A DNA stretch of 9,715 bases, taken from JBDTMC01 sp039934475. GTDB lineage: Bacteria > Acidobacteriota > Terriglobia > Bryobacterales > Bryobacteraceae. Every line of letters begins with the position of its first letter. The first letter of the stretch is position 1. The stretch lies in assembly GCA_039934475.1 (NCBI GenBank), contig JBDTMC010000296.1, forward strand, positions 1 to 9,715, read 5' to 3'. Positions 1-6,162 of the stretch are shown here, piece after piece. Both the position numbers and the translations under genes were made by a program. The notes under the pieces are model-generated. The model worked only from the letters and a program-made list of their open reading frames with translations, did no database searches and was not told the DNA's origin.

Positions 1-567
1 GTTGTAGAGACGACCCCGATTACCATTGCGATCGCGGTATTCGCCGCTGCCACGGCCGGAGTAGTTAAACTGTCCACGGCTGCCCCAACCGGAACCGTCG
101 CCCCATCCGTCGCGATCCCAGTCGCCGCGGTCGCCGCCACGGTCGTCGTTACGGCCACCACCGTAGCCGCCGGAACCTCTCCAGAAGATGTCGAAGGTGT
201 AGCCTTCACTGCCACCCTTAGAATCTTCGATCCGGATGACGGCGGGTCCGCGGCCACCGGGTGAGCGCACAAGATCCTGGCGACCCCGTCCGTCGATTCC
301 CTGGAAACGGAAATCATTCGGCCGGTTCGGCATTTCCTGATTGCACTGGAACCGGCGGAACGTGGCGGGCGCTCCGTTGATGGTGCGGATGGTGGCATTG
401 CGGCCGGAGATCTCCACTTCGGCTATGTGGTCCACCACAACTTCGATGGTGCATTTGCCATCGCCTCCGCCACCACGGATCTCCGCGGATCGGCGGTCAG
501 TAATGCGCTGCCCGAATGAGGCCATTGCGAATAGCGCAGCCAAGGGCACCAATTGCTGTATTTTCAT
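1..567 (-). CDS. Exported Gly/Asp/Arg-rich protein, C-terminus beyond window
   Basis: The frame is open from the ATG at 567 down to base 1, giving 189 residues with no stop, so the 3' end lies outside the window. A GGAG about 10 nt upstream supports this start. Residues 1-19 look like a short Sec signal peptide (Lys at position 2, a hydrophobic core, small residues near 17-19). Residues 38-130 form a compact, probably beta-rich domain with two cysteines (C39, C75) that could form a disulfide after export. Residues 131-187 are low complexity, dominated by Gly, Asp and Arg with scattered Trp and Tyr. I recognise no named family. Similar exported proteins with such tails are, to my knowledge, frequent in acidobacteria, but that is recollection and not shown here. 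The function is unknown. It lies 93 nt downstream of nuoI on the same strand. Confidence 0.75.
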   Translation of the reverse strand, partial: MKIQQLVPLAALFAMASFGQRITDRRSAEIRGGGGDGKCTIEVVVDHIAEVEISGRNATIRTINGAPATFRRFQCNQEMPNRPNDFRFQGIDGRGRQDLVRSPGGRGPAVIRIEDSKGGSEGYTFDIFWRGSGGYGGGRNDDRGGDRGDWDRDGWGDGSGWGSRGQFNYSGRGSGEYRDRNGNRGRLYN

Positions 568-660
568 AGAGATGATCTCCGGTTATGCCTGTTATCGAAG
601 ATAGGATGGCACGCGACGGTGAGGAGGCGCAAGACGAACGGAGTGTCCGGGAAAAAGCGA

Positions 661-1161
661 TTAGTGTCCGGCAGGCGCCGCGTCGCGGATGACGGGCGGC
701 TTGGCGTTGGGCGAAATCTGGGTGAGCATTTGCTCTTTACGGTAGATCAGCGTTGACGTGTTGTAGCTGGCAATCTCAAAATCGTGGCCGTGCGTGATGG
801 CGTCGGTGGGGCAGGCTTCCACGCAGTAACCGCAGAAGATGCAGCGGCTGTAGTCGATGTTGTAGACCTCGGCGTAACGCTCGCCGCCGCTGATGCGCAC
901 CTTGGCGGTATTCTCAGCAGCCTCAATGTAGATGCAGTCGGCTGGGCAGGCGGCGGCGCAAAGGAAGCAGGCGACGCACTTTTCCATGCCGTTCTCATCG
1001 CGCTGCAGCACATGGACGCCGCGATAACGTTCCTGGAACTTGGGGGGCGCGTCCGGGTAGTCTTCCGTTAAGGCGGGAGAGAGCATCTCCTTGAAAGTGA
1101 CGCTCATGCCCTTGGCAATGGCGGCAGCGGAACCCAGAATGTCGTTAATCGTCGAGGCCAT
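661..1161 (-). CDS. nuoI: NADH-quinone oxidoreductase subunit I (NuoI-like, 2x[4Fe-4S] ferredoxin)
   Basis: This 166-residue protein matches subunit I of respiratory complex I, the peripheral-arm ferredoxin that passes electrons through clusters N6a and N6b toward N2 and quinone. Two complete CxxCxxCxxxCP motifs are seen, at C62-C65-C68-C72 and C107-C110-C113-C117. Before them comes the usual NuoI entry, TFKEML then EDYPDAPPKFQERYRGVHVL (about 23-52). An extra Cys is present at 76. The length is normal for the family. No other nuo gene is in the window, so this is a solitary copy. It may complement a cluster that lacks nuoI, or be a paralogue. It lies 75 nt downstream of the redoxin gene. No strong ribosome binding site precedes the ATG; the region holds a short inverted repeat, GGAAC-CC-GTTCC (1179-1190). 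A generic 2[4Fe-4S] ferredoxin is the alternative, but the N-terminal block argues for NuoI. Confidence 0.9.
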   Translation of the reverse strand: MASTINDILGSAAAIAKGMSVTFKEMLSPALTEDYPDAPPKFQERYRGVHVLQRDENGMEKCVACFLCAAACPADCIYIEAAENTAKVRISGGERYAEVYNIDYSRCIFCGYCVEACPTDAITHGHDFEIASYNTSTLIYRKEQMLTQISPNAKPPVIRDAAPAGH

Positions 1162-1178
1162 GGTCTTTGGTTAGGGCA

Positions 1179-1190
1179 GGAACCCGTTCC
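1179..1190. repeat. Short inverted repeat upstream of nuoI
   Basis: Arms GGAAC (1179-1183) and GTTCC (1186-1190) are separated by 2 nt, 18 nt upstream of the nuoI start. It may be an operator, or chance; no regulator family is assigned. Confidence 0.25.
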
Positions 1191-1236
1191 TTATAGAGTA
1201 GCGTGACTCCGGCACGGGAGTCTAATTCTTCGAGCC

Positions 1237-1722
1237 TCAACCGGACTTCCATTCGGGTACGAATTCGCCGTCGCGGAGGGCGGCCTTGCCGGCGAGAGTG
1301 GCCAATTCCTGGAGGCCCTTGCGGCTGAAGCCGACGGCGGTCCAGGAGATGGTCCGGTCAGGTTGAACCAAGAACAACGAGGGGACGTGGGTTATGCCGA
1401 ACGCGGTGCTGACGGGATATTGTTCGCCGGCCTCGTCGATGAGCGTCGGAAAGCTGAGACCGAATTCGGCGGTGAACTCGGCGGCCCAATCGGCCGGGTC
1501 CTGGCAGATGCCGACGATCTGCAAGCCGCCGCCGCGCAGGCGTTCCAGGAACGGGAGTGTGAACTGGCAGGTGGGACAGGAGACCTTAAACAGAACCAGG
1601 AGCGTTGGGCCCTGGGCGAGAAATTCAGCAAGTGTGCGGCTGTTGCCGTCGAGGTCCCGCATCCAGAAATCGGGCGAGCGATCGCCGGCATCGAGCGTCC
1701 GCTGCCCCGTGCGGCTTGCCAT
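1237..1722 (-). CDS. TlpA/AhpC-TSA-like redoxin (thioredoxin fold)
   Basis: The 161-residue protein has the thioredoxin-fold plan of TlpA/ResA-like redoxins: SPDFWMRDLDGNSRTLAEF near 16-34, the strand LLVLFKVSCPTC, a CPTC active site (C49, C52), and a cis-proline loop HVPS (P114) followed by LFLVQPDRT. A third Cys is at 73. No signal peptide or membrane anchor is visible, so a cytoplasmic thiol-disulfide role is likely. The partner is unknown. The start is supported by GAGG 7 nt upstream of the ATG. That GAGG sits in a relic of the oxidoreductase 3' end: its TGA stop (1730-1728) lies 5 nt before this ATG. At the intact oxidoreductase (stop at 4412-4410) the same 5-nt spacing leads into a copy of this gene's first codons. 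So the redoxin was probably the third gene of the STAS-oxidoreductase operon and now stands about 2.7 kb away. Confidence 0.85.
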   Translation of the reverse strand: MASRTGQRTLDAGDRSPDFWMRDLDGNSRTLAEFLAQGPTLLVLFKVSCPTCQFTLPFLERLRGGGLQIVGICQDPADWAAEFTAEFGLSFPTLIDEAGEQYPVSTAFGITHVPSLFLVQPDRTISWTAVGFSRKGLQELATLAGKAALRDGEFVPEWKSG

Positions 1723-1795
1723 TGGCCTCAGTGTAACAACTTGATGAGTTGGTGGGCGGCGCTGAGAAGCGGGTCCCAGGTGGGCGCAAACGGCG
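1682..1795 (+). repeat. Long direct repeat, copy A (oxidoreductase/redoxin junction)
   Basis: These 114 bp match 4364-4477 in the same orientation at a constant offset of 2682. By eye there is one mismatch (G at 1693 against C at 4375). The unit holds the first 13 codons of the redoxin gene, the 5-nt gap, and the last 22 codons plus stop of the oxidoreductase gene. In this copy the redoxin part is the functional one. Homology continues leftward in gene order (to 1860) after a 127-bp deletion. Together with copy B it brackets the FG-GAP segment. Confidence 0.95.
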
Positions 1796-1860
1796 CGGGT
1801 TCCTATCGGCTACGAGTTCCACGGTGGTGGGATGGCCACGGAAGTAACGGGGCGAGTCTC
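1728..1860 (-). pseudogene. Relic of the oxidoreductase C-terminus with 127-bp deletion
   Basis: This stretch is homologous to the 3' end of the oxidoreductase gene at 4410-5714. Bases 1728-1795 correspond to 4410-4477 (residues about 413-434 and stop). Bases 1796-1858 correspond to 4605-4667 (residues about 350-370), with 54 of 63 positions identical by hand count. The missing 127 bp (4478-4604) is bounded in the intact gene by the hexamer ACGGCG at 4472-4477 and 4599-4604. One such hexamer remains here at 1790-1795, the signature of a short-homology deletion. The deletion is not a multiple of three, so the relic is also frameshifted. It has no start and cannot encode a working enzyme, but it supplies the Shine-Dalgarno sequence of the redoxin gene. 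Confidence 0.9.
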
Positions 1861-1886
1861 ACAATCTGAAGGACGGGCTCTATAAT
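1858..1886 (+). promoter_or_regulatory. Candidate sigma-70-type promoter for the FG-GAP gene
   Basis: A perfect TATAAT at 1881-1886 lies 17 bp after CTCACA (1858-1863, 4 of 6 positions of the -35 consensus). Transcription would start near 1893, giving a leader of about 113 nt before the ATG at 2006. The -35 straddles the junction between the resident relic and the inserted segment, so the insertion may have created or completed this promoter. No expression evidence is available. Confidence 0.5.
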
Positions 1887-1902
1887 CTGAATTAATCTGA
1901 AT
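1863..1902. repeat. Three direct repeats AATCTGAA overlapping the candidate promoter
   Basis: AATCTGAA occurs at 1863-1870, 1884-1891 and 1894-1901; the last two extend to AATCTGAAT. Start-to-start spacings are 21 and 10 bp, about two and one helical turns. One copy lies between -35 and -10, one overlaps the -10, and one covers the predicted start. That arrangement fits a regulator binding one DNA face, but no regulator is known. An AT-rich chance repeat is the alternative. Confidence 0.4.
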
Positions 1903-2005
1903 AATGGGTCTGGCGGAGCTCAACACACAGGGGAACGTGTCCTTTGCCCTCCCCCACATACTTCGATGATCTCTTGGATTTGCTGTAGAGGGAGGGGAGA
2001 CTAAT

Positions 2006-3892
2006 ATGAAGAGACTCTACGTTGGGGTGTTCTTGCTGTCGAGCCTTCTGGCTTCCGCGGCCACTTATCCGAAGTTTGCCGCCCGGCAGGACTACACGAG
2101 CTTGGCTGCACTCTTCACAGCAGTCGGCGACGTGAACGGCGACGGGAGCCCGGATCTCATCGCCAACGCCTTCGGTCACATCTATGTTCTTTTTGGGAAC
2201 GGCAAAGGGAGCTTTCAGGCTGGCCCGAGCCAGGGAACGAACTCGGGCTTTTCACTCAACGTTTCGGCGTTGGATCTCAATGGGGATGGAAAGCTTGACC
2301 TGCTCATCCTTGCCGGAAGCGCCGAGATCGGGATCACCGTTTGTTTCGGACATGGCGACGGGACCTTTGAGTCCGGTACGTTCTATCCCGCTGGAAGCGA
2401 CGGGACAAACGCCGGTGGGGGCCCGGTAGTGGGCGATTTCAACGGAGACGGTAGAGTAGATGTCGTAATCGCTGGCTCAAGCGGCCTGTGGTTATTCGCC
2501 GGCAAAGGAGATGGCACATTCCAGGCCGGAGTGTTGGCTGCCCCTCTGGAGTATGGAGCCACAGGAATTGCGGTGGCCGATTTCAATCAGGACGGCCAAC
2601 TCGATGTGGTGGTCGGGATGGCTGTGGCGCCGCCGCACGGCGATGGTTTCCAGGTACTCTTTGGCAACGGGAACGGCACCTTCCAGGCACCGCTGCGTTT
2701 CGAGAATCCCCTGAATGTGTCCGCAGTGGTAGCTGGTCCTCTCAATCCCCGGCTGCCTCCGGCCATCATTGTAACGTCTGGCTTTAGCAGCTACGCTTAC
2801 ATCTACCAGAGCGATGGCAAGGGCGGGTTCACTGGGCCGACATATGCGTCCTTGCCCGGCGGCGGTGGCAGAGGCATCGCGCTCGGCGACGTCAACGACG
2901 ACGGGTTTGCCGACATCGTCTCCCCGACCGGATCCATCGCATTTGGCGGGCCTGGTGGAAACTTCCCCACGACCGTGACTTATCCCGTCCAAGCGTTCGG
3001 CGGCAATCCGGGCAACACCGTTCTGGCCGACCTCCGGCATACCGGCAGGTTGGATATCGTGGCTGATGGCTACTACGGCATCTCGGTGTTGTTGAATCAG
3101 GGAGGGGGAAAGTTCCTGGACGGCAAGTGGTCGGCGGCGCCTTCAGGCTACTGTGGCACTTCCGGAGACTTCAACCTGGACGGTAAACAGTACGTGGCGA
3201 TAGCCAATGCTGCGGGGATTTCGCTGCTATTGGGTACCGGGTCGCCGCAACAACCGTTCCAAGCCGGCGCCGTTCTGCCGCTGGCGAACGCAGGATGCCC
3301 GGTCGCCGGGGACGTAAACGGCGATGGCATCGTCGACTTGGTTGTCCATTCTCCCTCCGGTGTGGCGGTCTTTCTGGGCACGGGAATCGGAACATTCACC
3401 CAGAAGAGTCTCATTCCAACGGCCGCCGACGGGATCCTAGTGTTGGCGGACTTCAACCATGACGGCAAGCTGGACTTCGCCACCTCTGCAAATTTGCTAG
3501 TGCTAGGAAACGGGGATGGGGCATTCCAGACACCCAAGGCGCTTATGTCGAATCCTCCGGCTAACGGGTTTTCGACGCTGGCCGCGGGAGATCTTAACAA
3601 CGATGGATGGCCGGATGTGATCCTCACGTATTCGGGCCTTCCTCTTACGAACGCCTACGTGATGTTGAACGACCAGCATGGAGGATTCACGCAAGTGCCG
3701 GCCAGCTTTGGCCAGGGCAAAAGCGGACTGATTCTGGCGGACTTGAACCGGGACGGCAATTTGGACCTTGTGGTGAGCCCTAGCACGTTGATCTATCTCG
3801 GCGATGGCCATGAGGGGTTTAGCGCCAGCGCTGGCGTACCGGCGGGCCTTTGGGGCTTGACAGCTTCGTGTTCCCGATGGTGGCGGACGTGA
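2006..3892 (+). CDS. Secreted FG-GAP/VCBS-repeat protein, main part (frameshifted)
   Basis: These 628 residues begin with a Sec signal peptide (MKRLYVGVFLLSSLLASA, AxA site at 16-18). A train of FG-GAP/VCBS blades follows, each with a calcium-loop pattern of the type DxNxDGxxD. Clear blades start near residues 42, 89, 144, 192, 295, 435, 481, 528 and 578; degenerate ones lie near 341 and 387. These repeats build an integrin-like beta-propeller, so an extracellular or surface binding role is likely, with ligand unknown. A strong GGAGGGGAG lies 7 nt upstream of the ATG. The reading frame is lost near the end: the last ~15 residues (about 614-628, ending RWWRT) are out-of-frame, and the next blade continues in another frame (3850-4122). 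One missing base between about 3823 and 3892 would explain this; restored, the protein would be about 705 residues. It may be a sequencing error in the CCTTTGGGG stretch, or a true mutation. Confidence 0.85.
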   Translation: MKRLYVGVFLLSSLLASAATYPKFAARQDYTSLAALFTAVGDVNGDGSPDLIANAFGHIYVLFGNGKGSFQAGPSQGTNSGFSLNVSALDLNGDGKLDLLILAGSAEIGITVCFGHGDGTFESGTFYPAGSDGTNAGGGPVVGDFNGDGRVDVVIAGSSGLWLFAGKGDGTFQAGVLAAPLEYGATGIAVADFNQDGQLDVVVGMAVAPPHGDGFQVLFGNGNGTFQAPLRFENPLNVSAVVAGPLNPRLPPAIIVTSGFSSYAYIYQSDGKGGFTGPTYASLPGGGGRGIALGDVNDDGFADIVSPTGSIAFGGPGGNFPTTVTYPVQAFGGNPGNTVLADLRHTGRLDIVADGYYGISVLLNQGGGKFLDGKWSAAPSGYCGTSGDFNLDGKQYVAIANAAGISLLLGTGSPQQPFQAGAVLPLANAGCPVAGDVNGDGIVDLVVHSPSGVAVFLGTGIGTFTQKSLIPTAADGILVLADFNHDGKLDFATSANLLVLGNGDGAFQTPKALMSNPPANGFSTLAAGDLNNDGWPDVILTYSGLPLTNAYVMLNDQHGGFTQVPASFGQGKSGLILADLNRDGNLDLVVSPSTLIYLGDGHEGFSASAGVPAGLWGLTASCSRWWRT

Positions 3893-4122
3893 ACGGAGAC
3901 GGAATCCCCGATGTGTTGGTCCACGCCAGCAATACTGTCACGATCTACCCCGGTAAGGGGAACGGCACATTCGCTACGCCCATCAACTACGGAGCAGGGC
4001 CTTCGTCCACTTCGTTCCTGGCGGTAAATCTTCAAGGACAGTTGACGTCGACGGGCAAACCAGACTTGGTGTTCACCAACACCACGGGCGTTATCACCGT
4101 CTTATACAACCTCACACAATAG
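3850..4122 (+). CDS. C-terminal part of the FG-GAP protein after frameshift
   Basis: This frame continues the protein encoded at 2006-3892. It holds another canonical blade, MVADVNGDGIPDVLV, then a GKGNGTF turn, and ends in a short propeller-closing strand (ITVLYNL) before TAG at 4120-4122. The frame is open back to 3823, where it meets a TAG at 3820-3822. The apparent TTG start at 3850 has no ribosome binding site, so separate translation is unlikely. The whole span 2006-4122 is 2117 bp, one short of a multiple of three, as a single-base deletion predicts. The next possible ATG (4125) is 2 nt after the stop, so translational coupling to a following gene may once have existed. Confidence 0.8.
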   Translation: MGLDSFVFPMVADVNGDGIPDVLVHASNTVTIYPGKGNGTFATPINYGAGPSSTSFLAVNLQGQLTSTGKPDLVFTNTTGVITVLYNLTQ

Positions 4123-4124
4123 TC

Positions 4125-4362
4125 ATGCCGCACTTCGTCAACAGCGAACTTGTCCCTGAGGAATTGATCCAGCGGGAAATTGCGAGGTGCGCCATCGACA
4201 AGATTCTAATCGCACAGCTCGCCAACAAACGACCCGCGCCCGGCCGATCCCGTAGCGTTGAACCGGGCACTGGAACACCGTGAGAACTTCAGCAGCCCCG
4301 AACTCTTCGCGGCGCGCCCATCGTGAAATACGTGAACGCCGAGCAGAATGAGGCGATGGCGA
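4125..4362 (+). pseudogene. Decayed parvulin-type peptidyl-prolyl isomerase (SurA/PpiC-like) fragments
   Basis: Three conceptual fragments follow in the order expected for a SurA/NifM-like parvulin. The first (4125-4283, 52 codons) reads MPHFVNSELVPEELIQREIA and then AIDKILIAQLANKR, like the N-terminal chaperone region. The second, in another frame from 4246, reads DPVALNRALEHRENFSSPELF, like the following helices. The third, from 4317, reads PIVKYVNAEQNEAMA, resembling the start of a PpiC rotamase domain (typically a His-Ile-Val-Lys-like entry). At least one frameshift and an internal loss are needed, and the rest of the rotamase domain is absent because the direct repeat begins at 4364. I read this as a broken passenger of the inserted segment. 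The family assignment rests on remembered sequence patterns. The 52-codon ORF might still be translated but would lack a catalytic domain. Confidence 0.45.
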
Positions 4363-4363
4363 T

Positions 4364-4404
4364 TCGCCGGCATCCAGCGTCCGCTGCCCCGTGCGGCTTG
4401 CCAT
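4364..4404 (-). pseudogene. Redoxin gene 5' fragment (first 13 codons)
   Basis: The ATG at 4404 begins MASRTGQRTLDAG, identical to the start of the redoxin at 1237-1722. Homology stops at 4364, where the inserted segment begins. The chimeric frame runs on to 4138 as an 88-codon ORF read antisense to the isomerase relic. Because the Shine-Dalgarno sequence and start are intact and lie 5 nt after the oxidoreductase stop, a nonsense chimeric peptide could be made. Confidence 0.85.
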
Positions 4405-4477
4405 TGGCCTCAGTGTAACAACTTGATGAGTTGGTGGGCGGCGCTGAGAAGCGGGTCCCAGGTGGGCGCAAACGGCG
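4364..4477 (+). repeat. Long direct repeat, copy B (oxidoreductase/redoxin junction)
   Basis: This is the partner of 1682-1795, with 113 of 114 positions identical and the same orientation. In this copy the oxidoreductase end is functional and the redoxin part is the relic. Recombination between the copies would remove 2682 bp and restore an oxidoreductase-redoxin junction. Confidence 0.95.
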
Positions 4478-5714
4478 GAGCGTAGGCGAGGTCGAGTTGC
4501 TGGAAGTCCTCGACACGGAGGCGCGCGGTGAGGGCGGTGGCGATGACGTTGATGCGGCCGGCGACTCCATCGTCGCCCATGACGACGCCACCGAGCAGAC
4601 GGCGCGTGTTCTTGTCGGCTACCAGTTCCACGGTGGTGGGACGGCCGCGGAAGTAACGCGGCTTGTCACGGGATTCGATGCGCATCACTGCCGGCTGGAA
4701 GCCTTCGCGGCGGGCCTGGCTTTCGGAGAGTCCGGTCATGCCGACGCTCAAACCGCAGACCCGGACGATGGATGTGCCAGTGACGCCGGGAAAGACTTCG
4801 CGAGCTCCTCCGGCATTGGCTCCGGCGCAGCGGCCCATCTTGTTGGCAGTGGTACCGAGGGGGATCCAAACGGGGGAGTTGGTGACGAGGTGATTGGTTT
4901 CGGCGCAGTCGCCGGCGGCGTAGATACCCCAGACGCTGGTTTCCATGCGGTCGTTCACGCGGATGGCTCCGGTGCGACCGATTTCGATGCCGGCTTCCGC
5001 GGCCAGTTCGGCATTAGGACGCTGGCCATTGGCGAGCACGACGAGATCGCACGGGATTCCTTCGACGCTTCCTACGTCGATGATACGAACGCGAGTGTTG
5101 AAGCGGACATCCACGCGGCAACGATTGAGGTGCGCGACGATAGGCTCGACGAATTCGGGATCGGTCCGGCCGAGGATTTCGCTGTTCTGCGTGAGGAGTG
5201 TGACGTGCAGGCCCTGGGCGCGAAGAGCCTCTGCGGCCTCAATGCCGATGTACCCGGTGCCAATGACGACGGCGCGCTTGGGCTGGCGCTGGGTGAGGAA
5301 GTCCTTCAGGCGTGCCGCGTCTTCCAGGGTGTGAAGCCCGAAGACCTGGGTCTGGTTCCAGCCATCGACGCCACTGGTGTTGGGCTTGGCCCCGGTGGCG
5401 AGAATGAGTTTGTCGTAGGGGATGGGTTCGCCACCCTTGAGCAAAAGCTCGCGGCGCGTGTGATGGATGGCGGTGACAGAGGCGCCGGTGCGGATGGTAA
5501 CGTTGCGCTCTTCGCTGAACGACTCAGGTGTGCTCAGCACGAGGTCATCGAGTTCTTTCACCTGGCCCTCGATGTAGTAGGGCAGACCACAGGCACCCCA
5601 GGAGATGCGTTGCCCGCGTTCGAGAACTAGGATCTCCGCGCTGCTATCGAAACGGCGGGCGCGTACGGCTGCGCTGAGCCCGGCGGCGTTTCCGCCGACA
5701 ACCACAATCCGCAT
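4410..5714 (-). CDS. FAD-dependent pyridine nucleotide-disulfide oxidoreductase (NADH oxidase/CoA-disulfide reductase family)
   Basis: This 434-residue flavoprotein has the full family plan. The FAD-binding Rossmann motif GGNAAG is at 8-13. The redox-active cysteine is C42 in WGACGLPYYIEG, the single-cysteine site of CoA-disulfide reductases and NADH oxidases. The NAD(P) motif GTGYIG is at 152-157, and the second FAD motif GIYAAGDCAE at 263-272. A C-terminal dimerisation domain ends with the conserved DLAYAPPFAPTWDP (408-421). It probably uses NAD(P)H to reduce CoA disulfide, persulfide or oxygen; the substrate cannot be fixed from sequence. I place the start at 5714, not the in-frame 5840, because homology begins at MRIVVVGG and the longer form overlaps the STAS gene. 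AGGA lies about 10 nt upstream, inside the STAS 3' end, and the gap is 7 nt, so the two are co-transcribed. Its 3' end has a relic copy at 1728-1860. Confidence 0.92.
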   Translation of the reverse strand: MRIVVVGGNAAGLSAAVRARRFDSSAEILVLERGQRISWGACGLPYYIEGQVKELDDLVLSTPESFSEERNVTIRTGASVTAIHHTRRELLLKGGEPIPYDKLILATGAKPNTSGVDGWNQTQVFGLHTLEDAARLKDFLTQRQPKRAVVIGTGYIGIEAAEALRAQGLHVTLLTQNSEILGRTDPEFVEPIVAHLNRCRVDVRFNTRVRIIDVGSVEGIPCDLVVLANGQRPNAELAAEAGIEIGRTGAIRVNDRMETSVWGIYAAGDCAETNHLVTNSPVWIPLGTTANKMGRCAGANAGGAREVFPGVTGTSIVRVCGLSVGMTGLSESQARREGFQPAVMRIESRDKPRYFRGRPTTVELVADKNTRRLLGGVVMGDDGVAGRINVIATALTARLRVEDFQQLDLAYAPPFAPTWDPLLSAAHQLIKLLH

Positions 5715-5721
5715 TGCGCTG

Positions 5722-6138
5722 TTATTCCTCGTCTGCCTCGCGGCGGGTCTGTTGCACGAAGGCGAGAATGTCGAAGCGGCGAATCTCACGGCCGGGGAAG
5801 AAGCTATTGACGGCGCTCTGCTCGTCATCGAAGAGCTCAAAGACGGTGGTGAGTTTCGTCAACACCAGGAGCTCCATGTTGCGCCGGTTGAGGTTTAAGA
5901 GTTTGAGGGCGCCGCCGGCCTTCTTCATGCTGGTGAAGCAGATGACGAGCGTCCCGAGGCCCGTGCTATCGATGTAGTCGACGTCGGCTAGATTGAGGAT
6001 GACGCGGACCGCGCCGGTGGCGCTGGTGGCGCTGAGGCGCTCACGCAGTTCGGTCGAGGCTCCGCCGACCGAAAGACGCCCTTTGAGATCGAAGAGGGTG
6101 ACGCCCTCGCGTTCGCGTTCTTGAATGTCCAGGCTCAT
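5722..6138 (-). CDS. STAS-domain anti-sigma-factor antagonist (SpoIIAA-like)
   Basis: The 138-residue protein has a single STAS domain. The core DYIDSTGLGTLV (54-65) holds the conserved serine S58, which in SpoIIAA/RsbV relatives is phosphorylated by a serine kinase anti-sigma factor and released by a PP2C-type phosphatase. The opening EGVTLFDLKGRLSVGG (11-26) and the later GGALKLLNLN are also typical. A charged extension of about 25 residues follows the domain. The start at 6138 has AGGG about 6 nt upstream; an upstream extension to 6414 would run antisense through the hydrolase gene and is rejected. It is the first gene of the pair with the oxidoreductase. The gap to the divergent hydrolase start is only 24 nt, so the promoters must overlap coding DNA. 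No kinase or sigma factor is nearby, so its partner is unknown. Confidence 0.9.
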   Translation of the reverse strand: MSLDIQEREREGVTLFDLKGRLSVGGASTELRERLSATSATGAVRVILNLADVDYIDSTGLGTLVICFTSMKKAGGALKLLNLNRRNMELLVLTKLTTVFELFDDEQSAVNSFFPGREIRRFDILAFVQQTRREADEE

Positions 6139-6162
6139 GGCTTTCCCTATATTGTAGTAGCG

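Larger units (their letters stand above)
1861..4363 (+). other. Inserted segment carrying the FG-GAP gene and PPIase relic
   Basis: This 2503-bp block lies between the two copies of the oxidoreductase/redoxin junction. Its genes run opposite to the minus-strand genes on both sides. Contents in order: promoter with AATCTGAA repeats, FG-GAP protein gene in two frames, and a decayed parvulin-type isomerase. No transposase, integrase or terminal inverted repeat is seen. It interrupts what appears to have been a STAS-oxidoreductase-redoxin operon. The left boundary is set by loss of homology near 1860, the right by the start of the repeat at 4364. Confidence 0.7.

Noticed and set aside
1205..1222. 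Hairpin GACTCC-6 nt-GGAGTC between redoxin and nuoI as a terminator
   Set aside because: The stem is real but no T-tract follows on either strand; termination cannot be supported.
3838..3860. Programmed -1 frameshift in the FG-GAP gene
   Set aside because: The stretch does not present an X XXY YYZ heptamer in the original frame, so a plain indel is simpler.
4138..4404. 88-codon minus-strand ORF starting like the redoxin
   Set aside because: Only the first 13 codons are redoxin; the rest is antisense to the isomerase relic, so it is a junction chimera.
4431..5630. Plus-strand ORF of 399 codons opposite the oxidoreductase gene
   Set aside because: It is antisense to a gene with clear motifs, has no recognisable domain or ribosome binding site, and is expected from high third-position GC.
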